Assembly: GCF_037042905.1 (NCBI RefSeq)
Contig: NC_087247.1
Span: 75,004,420 to 75,068,419, forward strand
Origin: Lytechinus pictus
Lineage: Eukaryota > Echinodermata > Echinoidea > Temnopleuroida > Toxopneustidae
Direction of reading: 5' to 3'
DNA length: 64,000 nt
In this document: piece after piece, positions 11,387 to 23,232 of the stretch
Layout of the letters: every line of letters starts with the position of its first letter
Position numbering within the stretch: the first letter of the stretch is position 1
Program-made: the position numbers and the translations under genes
Notes under the pieces: generated by a model
The model's input: the letters and a program-made list of their open reading frames with translations, nothing else
Database searches by the model: none
Told to the model about the DNA's origin: nothing

Positions 11387-12479
11387 GTAAGAATTATCAA
11401 AAGCTTCATTCTTCTATGTACTCCAGTGCATTACCACTGACAAACAATGCTCTCTGTTCATCAGGGAGTATGATAAAAGTTACATTTTATATAGCACTTA
11501 TTACACTTTATTTCTAAGCGCTTTACATTGTAATTATTATTATCCTGTTCATTGTTTCCTGGCATGCTCGCATACATTGTATTCTGATGCAGGATAAAAT
11601 TTCTTTTTAACCATTTAGTTTTACTTTGCATTCATAGTTGAAATAATCTTCATAAATAATCTTAATTCATGTACAAACTACTCTCTTAACTTTTTCTGAA
11701 TCCAGTAATGAAATGGTATTTGTTGAAAAAAAATAAAACCCCAGACCTGTTGTTGATAGACCATTGGCATCAGATATATCTTGTTTTTATAAAAAAATAC
11801 AAAATGTCTTGGGAAAATCCCGAGTATGGGCTGAGAGCATTAGGCCGAAATAGGCTAAGAAAGGGAATTTGAGGTAACAAGCTGATTTTTGTCTCACCTG
11901 CAAAGACTTGAGACTTTTCCGACGGCGTTGGTGGCGTCAACATCAAACCTTTACCGAAGGTAAGTTTTTGAAATGACAGCATAACTGAGAAAGTATTATG
12001 CTTTTCACATTGCATTTCCTTAAGGACGTTCCACAGTTAAAATGAAGTCCATGTCATTTTCACCAAATTTTGCAGAGAGTTACTTTGGTTTCTATGCATT
12101 ATAAAAATGCCAAAAATGATATAGGTTCATGTAATTATTATTTTTCTACGGGACTTCAAAGTCGCCGTATTTGAATGATCTGAAATGTTGCGCAATCATG
12201 AGAATTATGCCTCTCTTAGACCTCACGGATTCACCAAATGAGTTTAAATCATCTTTACTCTCTCGATATTGCATCAAACTTCATCAAATTTTCAGAATGT
12301 GTAACTTAGTAGATACCAAAGTAGTAGAATGTCTTTTAATTGGTAAAACTATATCTATTTGGAGTCAGCAGCGCCCTCATGTGGCAAGAATTGTTCAAAA
12401 ACTTGGAAAAAACAAATCTTCAAAGACGTGAATTTACTCAAAAATTAAAAAAGTATAGTTTAAGCTGCACTTTATTCAA
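11387..12479 (+). other. DCPS intron, 5' part with repeat fragments
   Basis: Non-coding. 11494-11535 resembles, on the - strand, the 3' tail of the LINE at 60425 (AATGTAAAGCGCTT near a short ATT repeat). 11888-12013 is a fragment of the GTCTCGCCTGCAT family (starts GTCTCACCTGCA, then TTTTCCGACGGCG). Confidence 0.55.
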
Positions 12480-13335
12480 AATCCATGTCATTTTCATCGA
12501 ATTCGGCTTAACTGTAGGGAAATGTATATGGAAGATGTAGGGAAGTTAAAAATATAGGGTCCATGTGCTCGTTTTTTAACTGTAAGTGTCCAAAGTGTTG
12601 CGAGTTGGCTTGAAAATCGCTTAAAATGCGCCGAAAACATGCAAATGTCTAATAACACCGTCTTAAATGGGAATGGTTCCGTAGTTTTGCTCCCAAACAT
12701 TCAAAATCCATGTCATTTTCATCATACTCTCTAGATTTGTAGAGGAATATATTCTAAAGCCGTTAAAATATTAAAAATATGGGGTCTATGTGCTCGTTTT
12801 TTAGTTATCAGTGTCCAAAGTGTTGCGAGTTGGCTTGAAAATCGCTTAAAATGCGCCGAAAACATGCAAATGTCTAATAACACCGTCTTAAATGGGAATG
12901 GTTCCGTAGTTTTGCTCCCAAACATTCAAAATCCATGTCATTTTCATCATACTCTCTAGATTTGTAGAGGAATATATTCTAAAGCCGTTAAAATATTAAA
13001 AATATGGGGTCCATGTGCTCGTTTTTAAACTATCAGGGTCCAAAGTGTTGCGAGACGGCTTGAAAATATTGAAATCCTCCTAAAGTGCGCCGAAAACGTG
13101 CAAAAGTCCAATAATACTGTCTAAAATGCGAATGGTTCCCGTATTTCGCTCCCAAACATTCAAAATCCATGTCATTTTCATCATACTCTCTAGATTTGTA
13201 GTGGAAGATATTCTGAAGCCGTTCAAATATGAAAAATATGGGGTCTATGTGCTCGTTTTTTAGTTATCAGTGTCCAAAGTGTTGCGAGTTGGCTTGAAAA
13301 TCGCCTAAATGCGCCGAAAACATGCAAATGATGGC
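12480..13335 (+). repeat. 225-bp satellite, about four units, inside the DCPS intron
   Basis: The landmark ATGTGCTCGTTTTT recurs near 12562, 12787, 13012 and 13246, giving spacings of about 225, 225 and 234 bp. Units include AGTGTTGCGAG, AAATGCGCCGAAAAC and AATCCATGTCATTTTCATC. Identity is high between units 1 to 2 and lower in unit 3. The array ends about 95 bp before the next DCPS exon. Confidence 0.85.
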
Positions 13336-13429
13336 TTCTTATTCCCCCTATTTTTTAGTCAACTGTGATCATGACACCACATTGTATATTGTCTAGCTTC
13401 ATTTCAATCTGATATTGTTTACTTTTTAG

Positions 13430-13705
13430 AACTGCATCCAAGACAAGTATGGTATACCAGCAGATGAGCTGAGAGCATATCTCCACTATCAGCCTTCCTA
13501 CTACCACCTCCATGTTCATTTTACCCATCTGAAGTTTGATGCACCCGGTACCAATGTTGGTCGTGCCCATCTCTTATCTTCAGTCATTGAGAACATTGAG
13601 CTGATATCTGATTATTACCAGAGGAAATCTCTTGCATATGTCCTCAAAGAGAACGATGGCCTCTTAGCAAAGTTTAGAGAAGCAAGATGTGGGAATGGAA
13701 AGTAG
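13430..13705 (+). CDS. DCPS: DCPS last coding exon with HIT motif
   Basis: 91 residues plus TAG. It contains YYHLHVHFTHL, the His-X-His-X-His histidine triad whose central histidine is the catalytic nucleophile in this family. The flanking AYLHYQPS and AHLLSSVIENIE blocks match animal DCPS. The acceptor TTTTTAG ends at 13429, in phase with the preceding exon. The C-terminus (KFREARCGNGK) is slightly longer and different from vertebrate DCPS, as expected for a variable tail. The stop is followed by a long AT-rich 3' UTR with polyadenylation hexamers at 14946-14951 and 15233-15238. The gene converges with HDAC6 on the other strand. Confidence 0.96.
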   Translation, partial: NCIQDKYGIPADELRAYLHYQPSYYHLHVHFTHLKFDAPGTNVGRAHLLSSVIENIELISDYYQRKSLAYVLKENDGLLAKFREARCGNGK

Positions 13706-15260
13706 AAATGGAGTTAATCATATTGTGTTTACTTATTGTTGTGTACAACATGTAAACTAGCATACATGTAAGTCAACCTTTAAGTCAAATATTGGCTAAA
13801 GTCAAAGTAAATATTTTAGACCAGATTATGCAATATCACTTGTGTTTATACCCTTCTTCTAGGTCGAATTTCTCTGAAGTTGAGGACATTTCTGTGGTCC
13901 TAAATATAGATTTGACCTGGACAAAGGTACCCGTACTTAAGTTTTAGGGGCATCATGACCTTGGCTCTCACTAATCTAACATGAATTTTGAGGGAAAAAA
14001 ATCCTACATTAAACTGTAAGATATAATAAATAACCTATTTTGAAACATTCTGTGTTCACAGTACCAGAGGTCTTTCTCATAGACAAAATGGCTAACATGA
14101 TGAATCATATATTACTATTATAACTATGGGAAAAAACTGTCATTGATTTGACATTTGAAAATTCAGCCAATTATTAATTTGTGCCAGTTCCATACATACT
14201 TATAAGACATTGAAAGTGGTTGCATTTCTTGTTATTCAGAGGGGAGTGCATGCCATCCAGGGTTTAACACATCGAAATTGTAGATTGATTCCTATACCAT
14301 CAGTGTGTCCATGAACAGCAAATGAACAAGTTCTGATTAAAGTGTTCATGTATTATTCAAATATGTCTCAAAATAATGAGAAAAAAATTATCTTTAAGAT
14401 ACAATATTACAGATCTTTGTATACTTTCTATCATCTATTATATGCATATGATTAACTGATTTATTGTAGAATTGGAAGATTCTACTTACAGCTCCATTGA
14501 TTAATTTTTGCCAAATTTGCGAAACCAAGTTGTACTTATAAATTTCATACTCTGTACACATTTTAAATGGTTTGTATTAGAAGTACACTTTACATGTATA
14601 TACCATTGTTATCTCAAGGTTGGTCTATATTTTGTTACTTTTAGGTTTTAATAGTGATAATACGGTAATAGGGTATTTATTTAGTGCACATCCACATTGT
14701 TAGGTGCTCAAGGCACTCTATAAGCTTGGCTACTGATTCTGGTGCTCAGGGCTGTGTAAGGAAATCAAATCAGCACCTATCGGATCGATTTCTTGCTGAA
14801 GGAAATTATGCCTTGTGACTCAAATCCTTAACCCTGTTTCAAAGTCCGGAGACTAATCCACTGGGCCACAGTGCTTTACTTTTAGGGTCATGATATTCAA
14901 AAGCCAAGTTTAATGTAATTCAATTGAAGATTTATTTTTACTCTCAATAAAGTGCTTTGATACCTATAATTCCATTCACCTTTTACCAAACTTCAAACAG
15001 TATTTTAAAAGAGCTCTGTTACTATGGTAGGTACGAGTAGAAAAAAAAATATTCTTGGCTGCTATAGCATTCTTACAAAGACATTTTTATTTTAGAATTG
15101 TAAAGTACTTTGTCTTGAGAAAATTGAGTATAATATGAGTCTGTTTATAAAAGTTCAGGTTAGAGTTCTCAACATCTTTGTTCAAAATGGTTTTATATTT
15201 TTTAGTATTTTAATCATTTGTAATTTTCCTTTAATAAAGCTGAATATTTTCATTTTGCTT
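13706..15260 (+). other. Probable DCPS 3' UTR and downstream sequence
   Basis: AT-rich and without an open frame. AATAAA occurs at 14946-14951 and 15233-15238; which one is used cannot be told from sequence. A SINE (14660-14882, other strand) lies inside. Confidence 0.45.
14660..14882 (-). mobile_element. tRNA-derived SINE
   Basis: Read on the - strand, it starts with a tRNA-like head: GCACTGTGGCCCAGTGGATT at about 14874-14855 gives an A-box (TGGCCCAGTGG). A decayed B-box lies about 35 bp further on. The body ends in a tail with AGTGCCTTGAGCACCTAAC. It is degenerate and not a tRNA gene. Confidence 0.65.
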
Positions 15261-15414
15261 ACAATTATCTAGTCAGATTATGAATTCAGTATGTAATTTA
15301 AGTCATTAATTAATAACCAAAAGACATAATAAATACACACACACACAAAAATAACTTGAAATATATATATTTGTATGTGAAAAATTATAACAAAAATCCA
15401 ATGAAATCATATAT

Positions 15415-16004
15415 TAAAGGAGAATGAAACCCTTGAAACCAGCTGAATCCATATCAAAGAGAAAAATCAAAGGAACACATTGTTGAAAGTTTGAGGAAGA
15501 TTGAATGAATAATAAGAAAGTTATGAGCATTTGAATATTGAGATCACTAGTGCCATGTAGATCCTCCCGTTGGCAATGCGACCAAGATCTGTGATGTCAC
15601 ACACGTACAACTCTACCATTTGGACACTGAAAATATACCCCAAAACATTTCTTTTTGCTCATTCTAATCATATGACAAACGATTCATCAATGATATAATG
15701 TTGTGAAACCTCTGTACGTGTCATCTCATAAAGAGAACACCTCACCTTGTGATAGACTCTATAAAAGTGAGAATATAAGTGAAATAAGTACTAAAGTAAT
15801 GAGGGAGTTGTACGTGTGTGATATCACAGATCTTGGTCGCATTGCCGATGGGAGGATCTACATGGCACTAGTGATCTCAATATTCAAATGCTCATAACTT
15901 TCTTATTATTCATTCAATCTTCCTCAAACTTTCAACAATAGGTTTCTTTGATTTTTCTCTTTGATATGGATTCAGCTGGTTTCAAGGGTTTCATTCTCCT
16001 TTAA
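15415..16004. mobile_element. Palindromic MITE, AGGAGAATGAAACCC family
   Basis: Inverted arms of about 200 bp begin TTAAAGGAGAATGAAACCC and end with its reverse complement. Both arms include GTGATGTCACACACGTACAA or a close variant, and CATGTAGATCCTCCC or GGGAGGATCTACATG. A short unpaired centre lies near 15630-15790. Flanked by TTAA/TA. Non-coding. Confidence 0.85.
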
Positions 16005-17229
16005 AGTCTGTCTTTTGTTATTAGAATTTACCATATAATGAATAAACAACAAATCCAAGAACTGATGGAAAATATGTTAAGAAAGTCCAAAGCAGCATAT
16101 TTGGGACTGTGTACTATACATGAAATAGATGTGAGTTTGACATGGAGGGGTATAAATATCCCTGCTAATTGAAAGAAAAAAAACAAAGACAGACTAACCA
16201 CTTTGGATTGATAAGAAATATAACTTTAAAACGTAATAAATAAATCAAAAACTTAAAAAGGGTGATTCAAGACTGAAGAACTTGACTTTTCCTGACTATG
16301 TTGATCTGAATTGCCACTATCAAATCACAGCAAAACTATACTTCTTCACATTTCAAATGTTTAGTAATGGTAATCTACATTGACAAAGTGTGGGCTAGAC
16401 CTTCAATATACATGTACGTTTAGGGATCAGGATATTACTCTCTTCATTGCGAAGTTTCACTGTTATTGTCCTGCTTCTTCCACAGTATTAGAGAGTTGCA
16501 GACTGATTCCTACCTGGGGGTAGGATGTTATACCACTCAAATTATTCTCACTAATCTATTCTTAAAAAAAAAATTATATACCAAATTTCTTTGGTAGATG
16601 TGGTTATTATGCAAGATTGACATGGAATAGTGTGAATGGGTGAACTGAGAAGTAAAGTGAACAGTATATAAATTTGACTCTTTATATACGGTATCTACAT
16701 CAGTATTAAAGCAGAAATTGTGGGTATACAAAATAAACCATCTGACACAGTACAAGTGATATAATCACTCTTCACATATTTGAGGATTAATGTGTAACTA
16801 CACACATCATTCTTTGATGGACAAATGGCGACTTGAAAAATGTCAACAAATGGATTATATGTGATGCACCAAGAATGTACATGATACAATTTGAAACCTT
16901 TTTTTTTTCATGCCATGCAATAATGGTATGCAATATGCCTTTCTCACATACTCCATATAGAACACATAAAATGAATTACCATGGCATGTAGTTTGATTGG
17001 TCATGAAAATATCTTTTGATAAGCTGCTTTAGTGACCACATCATCTTCAATGGTTCTGAATTCAGAACATCATTAATTTACCCACCACAATGCAATATTC
17101 AAACATTTAAGAGCATGGATGATGTTCACATAAAACAAACTAACAAAGACTAAAACTTTAACCACATAGAATTAATGGGCTGAAGTGCAATAAAAAATGA
17201 ATTCCCTAAGTGATCGTCCAACTTAGCAC
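16005..17229. other. Unassigned intergenic sequence between DCPS and HDAC6
   Basis: AT-rich, with no recognisable exon or element. Part may be 3' UTR of the - strand HDAC6 gene. Confidence 0.45.
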
Positions 17230-17241
17230 CAGTTTGCTCTT

Positions 17242-17805
17242 TTTTTTTCAACTATCCTATGTACATGTATTTTGATTCTTTATTTTGTAAAAATTCTGAT
17301 ATTCACAATTATGATACTAGAAGAAAATCTGATTACCGTGTTTCATGTGGGAAATTATCCTTATCCCGAAAGTCAATAATTCTTAATGGTCCTGTATTCT
17401 GGAACAGTCTCCCCGATGATGTAAAAAGTTCACTATTCCTTAATGTGCTTAAATATAAACTTAAAACATTTCTTCTACAAAAACTTTAATTTCCTAGACT
17501 AAGTTACCTCAATTACATTTTCATTTTTTTTTCTAGTCTTTCTCTGCAAAACTCAAACTTTTATTGACAAAATTGGGATTATGTTATAAGTTTTTAACTT
17601 TTTAAATGATCCCCCACATTTACATATACTGTTTCTCTTCTTGTCTGATTTAAGTATTGATCAGATTTTGGTTTATGGTTTTGTGTAGTGTATGTTTTCT
17701 TTACGCATTGGAATATATTGTACTGTATTCTGTAATAATCATCTTTACACTGCATTGTTCTTTTTATGAAGTGTGGAAATAAATGAATCAATCAATCGTT
17801 TGAAA
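17242..17805 (+). pseudogene. 5'-truncated LINE fragment (RT C-terminus and 3' tail)
   Basis: 17259-17489 encodes a short protein ending in the typical C-terminal region of LINE ORF2 proteins: HNYDTRRKSDYRV, then NGPVFWNSLPDDVKSS, then FKxKLK-like YKLKTFLL. It is followed by a 3' UTR and a terminal AATGAATCAATCAATC microsatellite, as in CR1-like elements. No RT catalytic core is present. The fragment is bracketed by inverted 12-mers (AGTTTGCTCTTT at about 17230 and its complement at about 17804). Confidence 0.75.
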
Positions 17806-18365
17806 GAGCAAACTCTGAGTGAAATATAATTTGTCAATATTTCAGCGAGACATTTGAAAGAAAAAAAAAAAAAGTTTGAAGTGTGAGGTTCAATTATTAA
17901 GCATAAGATGTGCTGAAACTCTCAACAATCTGAAAAAATAGTGTTATGGATAAATTCTTGTATATCTTGTTTGTGTGAATATTAGGACCTTTAGATTTAA
18001 TAGTCTTACAGGAATGTCAATTTCATTTTTAGAGCACAAATGATCATTGTCAAATGATTTGATAAATTGCACCTGTAATGTTTTGTCATATTTTGCTATC
18101 CATAGCCTTTATATGGACAAGAGTTTAGAATACAGATCAGAGACTGCACTTTGTTGGAAATAAGAAAGAGATTGGTGCAGTGAGGCAAAAGTTCATATTC
18201 CCTGAAAGATGGTGTTTACTAAGCTGCACTTATTCCCATTAAATCCAATCAAGAAGATTCATTGAATAGGAACGAGTAAAACTGATATACAATTTTTCTT
18301 CAAGATGGATGCAGCGTTTCAAGTACAAAAGTTGGTCAATGAGATATATACTTGGACTGGATATT

Positions 18366-18371
18366 TTTATT
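18366..18371 (-). terminator. Candidate HDAC6 polyadenylation signal
   Basis: AATAAA on the - strand, 52 bp past the HDAC6 stop codon. A candidate only; later signals also exist. Confidence 0.35.
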
Positions 18372-18423
18372 CTGTGTAGCTGACTTTAAACATTTTGTGA
18401 GCCTCTCACAGCTTCGTATGATG

Positions 18424-18483
18424 CTAAACTCCAGGAACACCAAACTTATCAAGATGTGCAGCTCTCTTTGCTGGTATGAGAAT
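18424..18483 (-). CDS. HDAC6: HDAC6 last coding exon
   Basis: Encodes ILIPAKRAAHLDKFGVPGV and TAG. It follows exon 25030-24902 in phase 0 and corresponds to the C-terminal helix of the HDAC6 ZnF-UBP domain (vertebrate form has a KNIAHQNKFG core, here KRAAHLDKFG). The acceptor is a pyrimidine-rich TTATTCTCATAG just upstream on the - strand. The preceding intron (18484-24901, 6.4 kb) is mostly filled by the GC-rich island. The assignment rests on position, phase and the AxHxxKFG match. Confidence 0.88.
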   Translation of the reverse strand: MLIPAKRAAHLDKFGVPGV

Positions 18484-18530
18484 CTATGAGAATAATAATC
18501 AAAAGAAGAAATATACATCTCAGATGAAAT

Positions 18531-18830
18531 TATGAAAATACTTACCATGATTTTCTTATTTACGAGATAACTGGATATACTCATTTGATTTGCTAGTTCA
18601 TTACGATTAACTTGCACGCCGAATAAAAGTACACAATTTTTCCTGCGCGCGCGCAGCATCTCCCTACGCACGCACTATCCCAAGATCATCACGCAAAGAG
18701 GCGTCCATTTCCTCTCATGAGCCTGAACGCAAGACATGTTGCCACGCAAGGCGAGGGGTCGGTGGGAGGGTTCAAATGAGTATATCCAGTTATCTCGTAA
18801 ATAAGAAAATCATGGTATTTTCATAATTTA
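18531..18830. mobile_element. Hairpin element beside the GC-rich island
   Basis: Arms 18531-18590 and 18773-18830 are near-perfect inverted copies (AAATTATGAAAATAC ... GATATACTCATTTGA). The loop includes a 141-bp block (18573-18713) repeated in inverted form at 24481-24623, at the far side of the island, with about two mismatches. It looks like a small, internally deleted relative of the large element. Confidence 0.75.
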
Positions 18831-20635
18831 CTATCAATAACTGGGATCTACTCATTTTATTTGCTAGACCAACACGGATTCAACGTGAAGGGAGGCATGT
18901 CTAGACTAAAAAAGTGCGTACAAAATAGGGAGATGAAGACACGAAAGGAGAGCGCCAAAAAGGCGGTCCTAAAGATGTCGTCTACGACGATTCAATAGAA
19001 GAGAGCCCAAGAAGAAACGATACTGTAGTATCATGGGCCCTCGGCCTAGTGTCAGAAGGAGAACATCATCACCAACTGACTTGATCGTTTCAACAATCCA
19101 GCGTGAAATGATGTCTCGAGAAGCTGCCGCAAACGGCTCGCGCGACAATACAACCAACTGAGCAGAGTTGGGAATTGTCTGAAGAATGGCAAACAAAGAC
19201 AAGGGTTAAAAGTTACGCCTAATCTACGCCATCCCGGCAAAAGTCCGGGAGCGATGCATAAGTATGCAAAGCTACGTACTGTAAATGGTTACAGATAAAA
19301 CAGATACAGGAGGGATCTAGACTGATAGACAGACGAAAGATACCCTGAAAACCGACCCAAAAGGAAGTTAGTGAAGCGTCAAGAACGACCGACAGGTGCC
19401 ATGACGGACTAAACCATACAAGCTCAATGTTTGAGAAGAAACTCAAGAGTTTGTAAGATTCCGATTGAAGGTATTAAACATCCGTAACCGGAGGGATGAT
19501 AATCGCCGATGATCAATAAACGATCCGACTTTGTTGAAAACTTGGACAAGAATCGTGATCGGAATACTGAAACTTGAACGGTTCAGTAAGTGATCAATCA
19601 ATCAATCCGAGAAGGCAACAGCGGGGCTAATAAAAGCCACGGTCGGGTCACCGGCTTAATAAAATAAGCCAAGCTGCAACGATGCAAACGTAAGGAATGC
19701 GAGATATCTCAGAAGCCCCCGCGTGGGGGAAAGCGCCCAGAATTCGATATCTGTCTCAAAAGCGTGAGGGCAGAACATCTGCAGAATTCCGATAGAGAGC
19801 TGTGGCAGGACGTTTCCAGCGGTCCGATAAGGACATGGAACGGCAGAGAGTAAGGTTGAAGTAAACCACTCGTAAGGCAGTCAATATGTCGAGAAAAACG
19901 ACTGAGTGCCATCCTGTTAATAAAGAAACTGCCACGGACCTGCTGTCTATGTGGAATAGAACAGTCTGGTCAAACAGCTCAACTGGGCGTATCGGAGAAA
20001 AAACGCGGCTCGCATCACGACATAACAAGCGTGATAGACCGAGCGGTCGAGAGAGGACCCCGGATCCCATCTCTCCCTTACTAAATAAAGCACCCGCCCG
20101 AGGGTGCAGCGCCCGCGGCGGGAGAGGTGGCTTGACTGAAGCCACCATCGGCGAAACGAGAGGGCCCGTAAGGCTAGGCTGCGATGGATGTCCGCTGAGC
20201 GGAGCAATCCCTAGCCGCAGCAAGCGTACGCCAGAGGTGAGCTGGCGAAAAAATGCCTCTGTCATGATCTTACGTGTAAACGACAATCAAGAGATGTTGG
20301 TCAAGATGATGCTCTGAACCAACAGACATCGCCAGACATGATACCTCAACAGTTACGTTCCCGACGGAATCGAGTGAGGTAACAACGGCCCTGTCCTATC
20401 AAGGTTAGGGACGGAAACTGGCTAAGTCCTCACTTGAAGAAACAAGCGGAGGAGTAAGGCGACTTGAGGAAAATAATCACCAATATTTCCCTCAGTCTGC
20501 GATGAGCACCAGTTGTTTACGAAAACAGCCACAATGCCTGGTTTCTCTGGTGATCGCAAGGGCAAGCACCGCCGGCGCCGGTAGCGAAAGCATGGAACAG
20601 TCCGATATCGGTAAGACAATGAGTTCCGAAAGCTG

Positions 20636-20838
20636 CGGGGGGGGGGGGGGGGGGGGGGGCAAAACAGACGCCCTAAGCAGGGGGGGATGAGAATCTAAGC
20701 TTCTAAAAAGAAGAGCTCCAGTGAAGTAAATCACTCTCATGGAGGAACTCATCCACAGTCGGCCCAAGAGAAAGCGGGTCGCGGTGATCGTGGTTAGACA
20801 GATATAAGCATACATACACACACGCATACACATATACC

Positions 20839-20873
<35 letters not shown>
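20636..20873. repeat. Poly-G run and TA microsatellite
   Basis: A run of more than 20 G at about 20636-20659 and an alternating TA tract at about 20841-20872, both inside the GC-rich island. Confidence 0.85.
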
Positions 20874-20879
<6 letters not shown>

Positions 20880-22029
20880 GCATGCACATAGCATCCATCC
20901 ACGATCACATCATCCCCGGTCACGCAGTGACCATGGCCACATACATAGCATGGAAGGAGGATGAAAGCAGCCTGCGAGGCGACTCAAGTGTGCCGAGTGA
21001 AAAAGCTCCTAAATAAGAAGACAACTCGACACACGGGCACAGTAAATGCATAGACCGTAGCCCACTCCACACAAGGAGGAAGCGGCGGAGACGCCCACAA
21101 GCTTGACCCACATAGAGGGCAGTCTATCAGATAGACTGTTTGAGCTCGACCGATGGCCTGGCGGCGGACAGTTTGGTTTGAACTCGCCGACCCGGCACGG
21201 TGGGTGCGCCCAGGAAGTAGGCATAGAAATGCCGACAGAAAAAGCCTGAACGCACATACACAGCCGACAATCTGATGAGATACGGCTGTTTCTTTCCTCC
21301 GAGATTATGCTTACCCGACCGGGAAAGACTCTGGGAACAAGCTGTGAATGTCAACAGGAGGGGTATCTGGCATATAAATAGCCGATTCCCTCCGGGCGTT
21401 CGGTGCGGGTGCTGCCGGGGGGGACGACCGATGATGGCAGCTCGGGCAGGGCTCGCACGAGCCGCCCGAATACGAGACAAACAGGTTAAAAATAACCATA
21501 ATGCACGGGGTGGTGAAGGCATAGCGATTATTAAGTATAGGAGAACTATTAAACGCCGTGACATTCAGATCCGATATTTATGCTCATAAGCTCGGCAGAG
21601 CTACGAGATAGAGAGACATACCGCTGAGCGGTGATGGTGCTAATATCGGAGTCGCCCTCTCTACAGCGGCGATCGCTGGAGGACGGGTGTCTGTACTAGC
21701 CCTGACTCTAACCTTACAAGGAGGAGTTAAAAGTAGAGACAGGGCACCCTTACTTTCGTATAGAAAGTGAGGTTCAGGCCAAAAGCTGACGGTCCCGTCG
21801 CCTGGGCGGACGGTCCGCGGGCGTGATAGGTTGCCCTCTCAAAAACAGCCAAATATTCTCATGAGAGAAGGAAGGCATGCGGTATGTAAGAAATTCTTAC
21901 CCCCAATCTACAGGCCCGCCAAAGGGGTAGAATGGAGAGAGTTACCGCTGAAAGAGCCGTCGCCGTAAGCGATGCCCGGTCAAACTGTGAAGCTTGACGT
22001 AGAGGGCGAATTCGGGAGTACCTGCATAT

Positions 22030-22570
22030 TAATGGGGGATACCCATGCAGACCGACAGAAAGCAGCGTCCAACCAGCAACATACGGGGGCTTGCCGACTT
22101 GCTGGGTGAGACCCATACGTCAGCAGCACCTGTGCATATCGTGAAATCACCCGTGCGGGTGAAAGGGCCGGCAATTTCAAAGAAAAAGGGGGCCGGCGGC
22201 TGGTGCGAGGCTGCTGATAAGCTGGCTGAAGCTGACATGAAGCGTGGGGCACATTACCCGCATTCTCGTGGGCGTGTGAAGCAACATGAGAGTTGCGACG
22301 CCTGACCCACAATTATCGGTGACATAATGGGGGGCGATGCCCATATGTCGATAACACCTGTGTAATAGCGGGAATTTCCCTTGCAGGTGCGTGAGCCGGC
22401 GATTCATGAAATTGCTGGTGACTCTCCGAAGTGTGAGATGGCGAATGTCTGCTTGACCTGCCCGGTGCTTGACACGGCGGTTTTAGCTGACGGAGAGCAT
22501 GAGGATAAGAATCCGTGATGCTCGAGGGCGTTCTGTTGTAACATGAAGTTACGACGCCTGGCCATCGGCA
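22030..22570 (+). repeat. Diverged 250-bp tandem duplication in the island
   Basis: Two units share an ordered set of phrases: GGGxxATxCCCATxxxTC, CACCTGTG, GCCGGC(A/G)ATT, and an end block TGCGACGCCTGACC / TACGACGCCTGGCC at about 22295 and 22550. Short GC hairpins (CACCCGTGCGGGTG) lie within. Non-coding. Confidence 0.55.
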
Positions 22571-22737
22571 CAAGAATCAGAAAGAAAGGTCTGCTCGCGA
22601 AGCGGGGTTAGCAACCTAGAATTTCTTCTTCTTCCTCTTCTATGCAGCCCCCGCCGGGGGGCAGAAGAGAGCACAAGAGACAGGGGGGACGTGATATCTC
22701 GCATGAGAAAAGTCACCCAAATCTGATCAAGCCGTTT

Positions 22738-23232
22738 AGGCACATGAACGCTAATTCCACGGTTCCACCTTTAAGGGCACGTGGACGCGATTCCACGGTT
22801 CCACCCTGATCAGATAATCGTGAGATTGACGGGGTCGAGCTCACGTGTCTCTAGCGACTAGGGGCTGGTAGCCCTTTGCTAATGCTCCCTGACGGAGACT
22901 GACAAAGCATCGAGCCTAGTCTGTGCTGGGAAAAGAGTCCCATGCTCTTAACCCGGACTTGTTGGACCCGATAGCCGGTGGGTCAAGCAGTCCTGGAGGA
23001 GTGAGGTTTTCTATACTAGTACAACACTCCCCAAAATAGGTTCAGGTCCCGTCGAGGGAGCCTTGGCTATCACCTTTCAGGCACGTGGCCGCAGCGCCAC
23101 GGTTCCACCCTAAAACGCTCGGGCACGTGGGCGCGGTTCCACGGTTCCACCCTCTTGGGCACGTGGACGCAACTCCACGTTTCCACCCTCCTTTTTCCAG
23201 GGCACGTGGACGCAAACCACGGTTCCACCCTT
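22738..23232 (+). repeat. Array of GGCACGTGG...CCACGGTTCCACCCT hairpin repeats
   Basis: Six copies begin near 22738, 22776, 23080, 23123, 23159 and 23199. Each has CGTGGx, a loop of about 6 nt, then xCCACG, followed by GTTCCACC. The closing pair varies but mostly stays paired: A with T in copies 2 and 5, C with G in copy 3, G with T in copy 4. The first copy is degenerate. No coding role is visible. Confidence 0.8.

Noticed and set aside
19756..20317. Overlapping frames of 176 and 143 residues on opposite strands
   Set aside because: Located in GC-rich sequence where stops are rare; no recognisable motif and no codon-like pattern.
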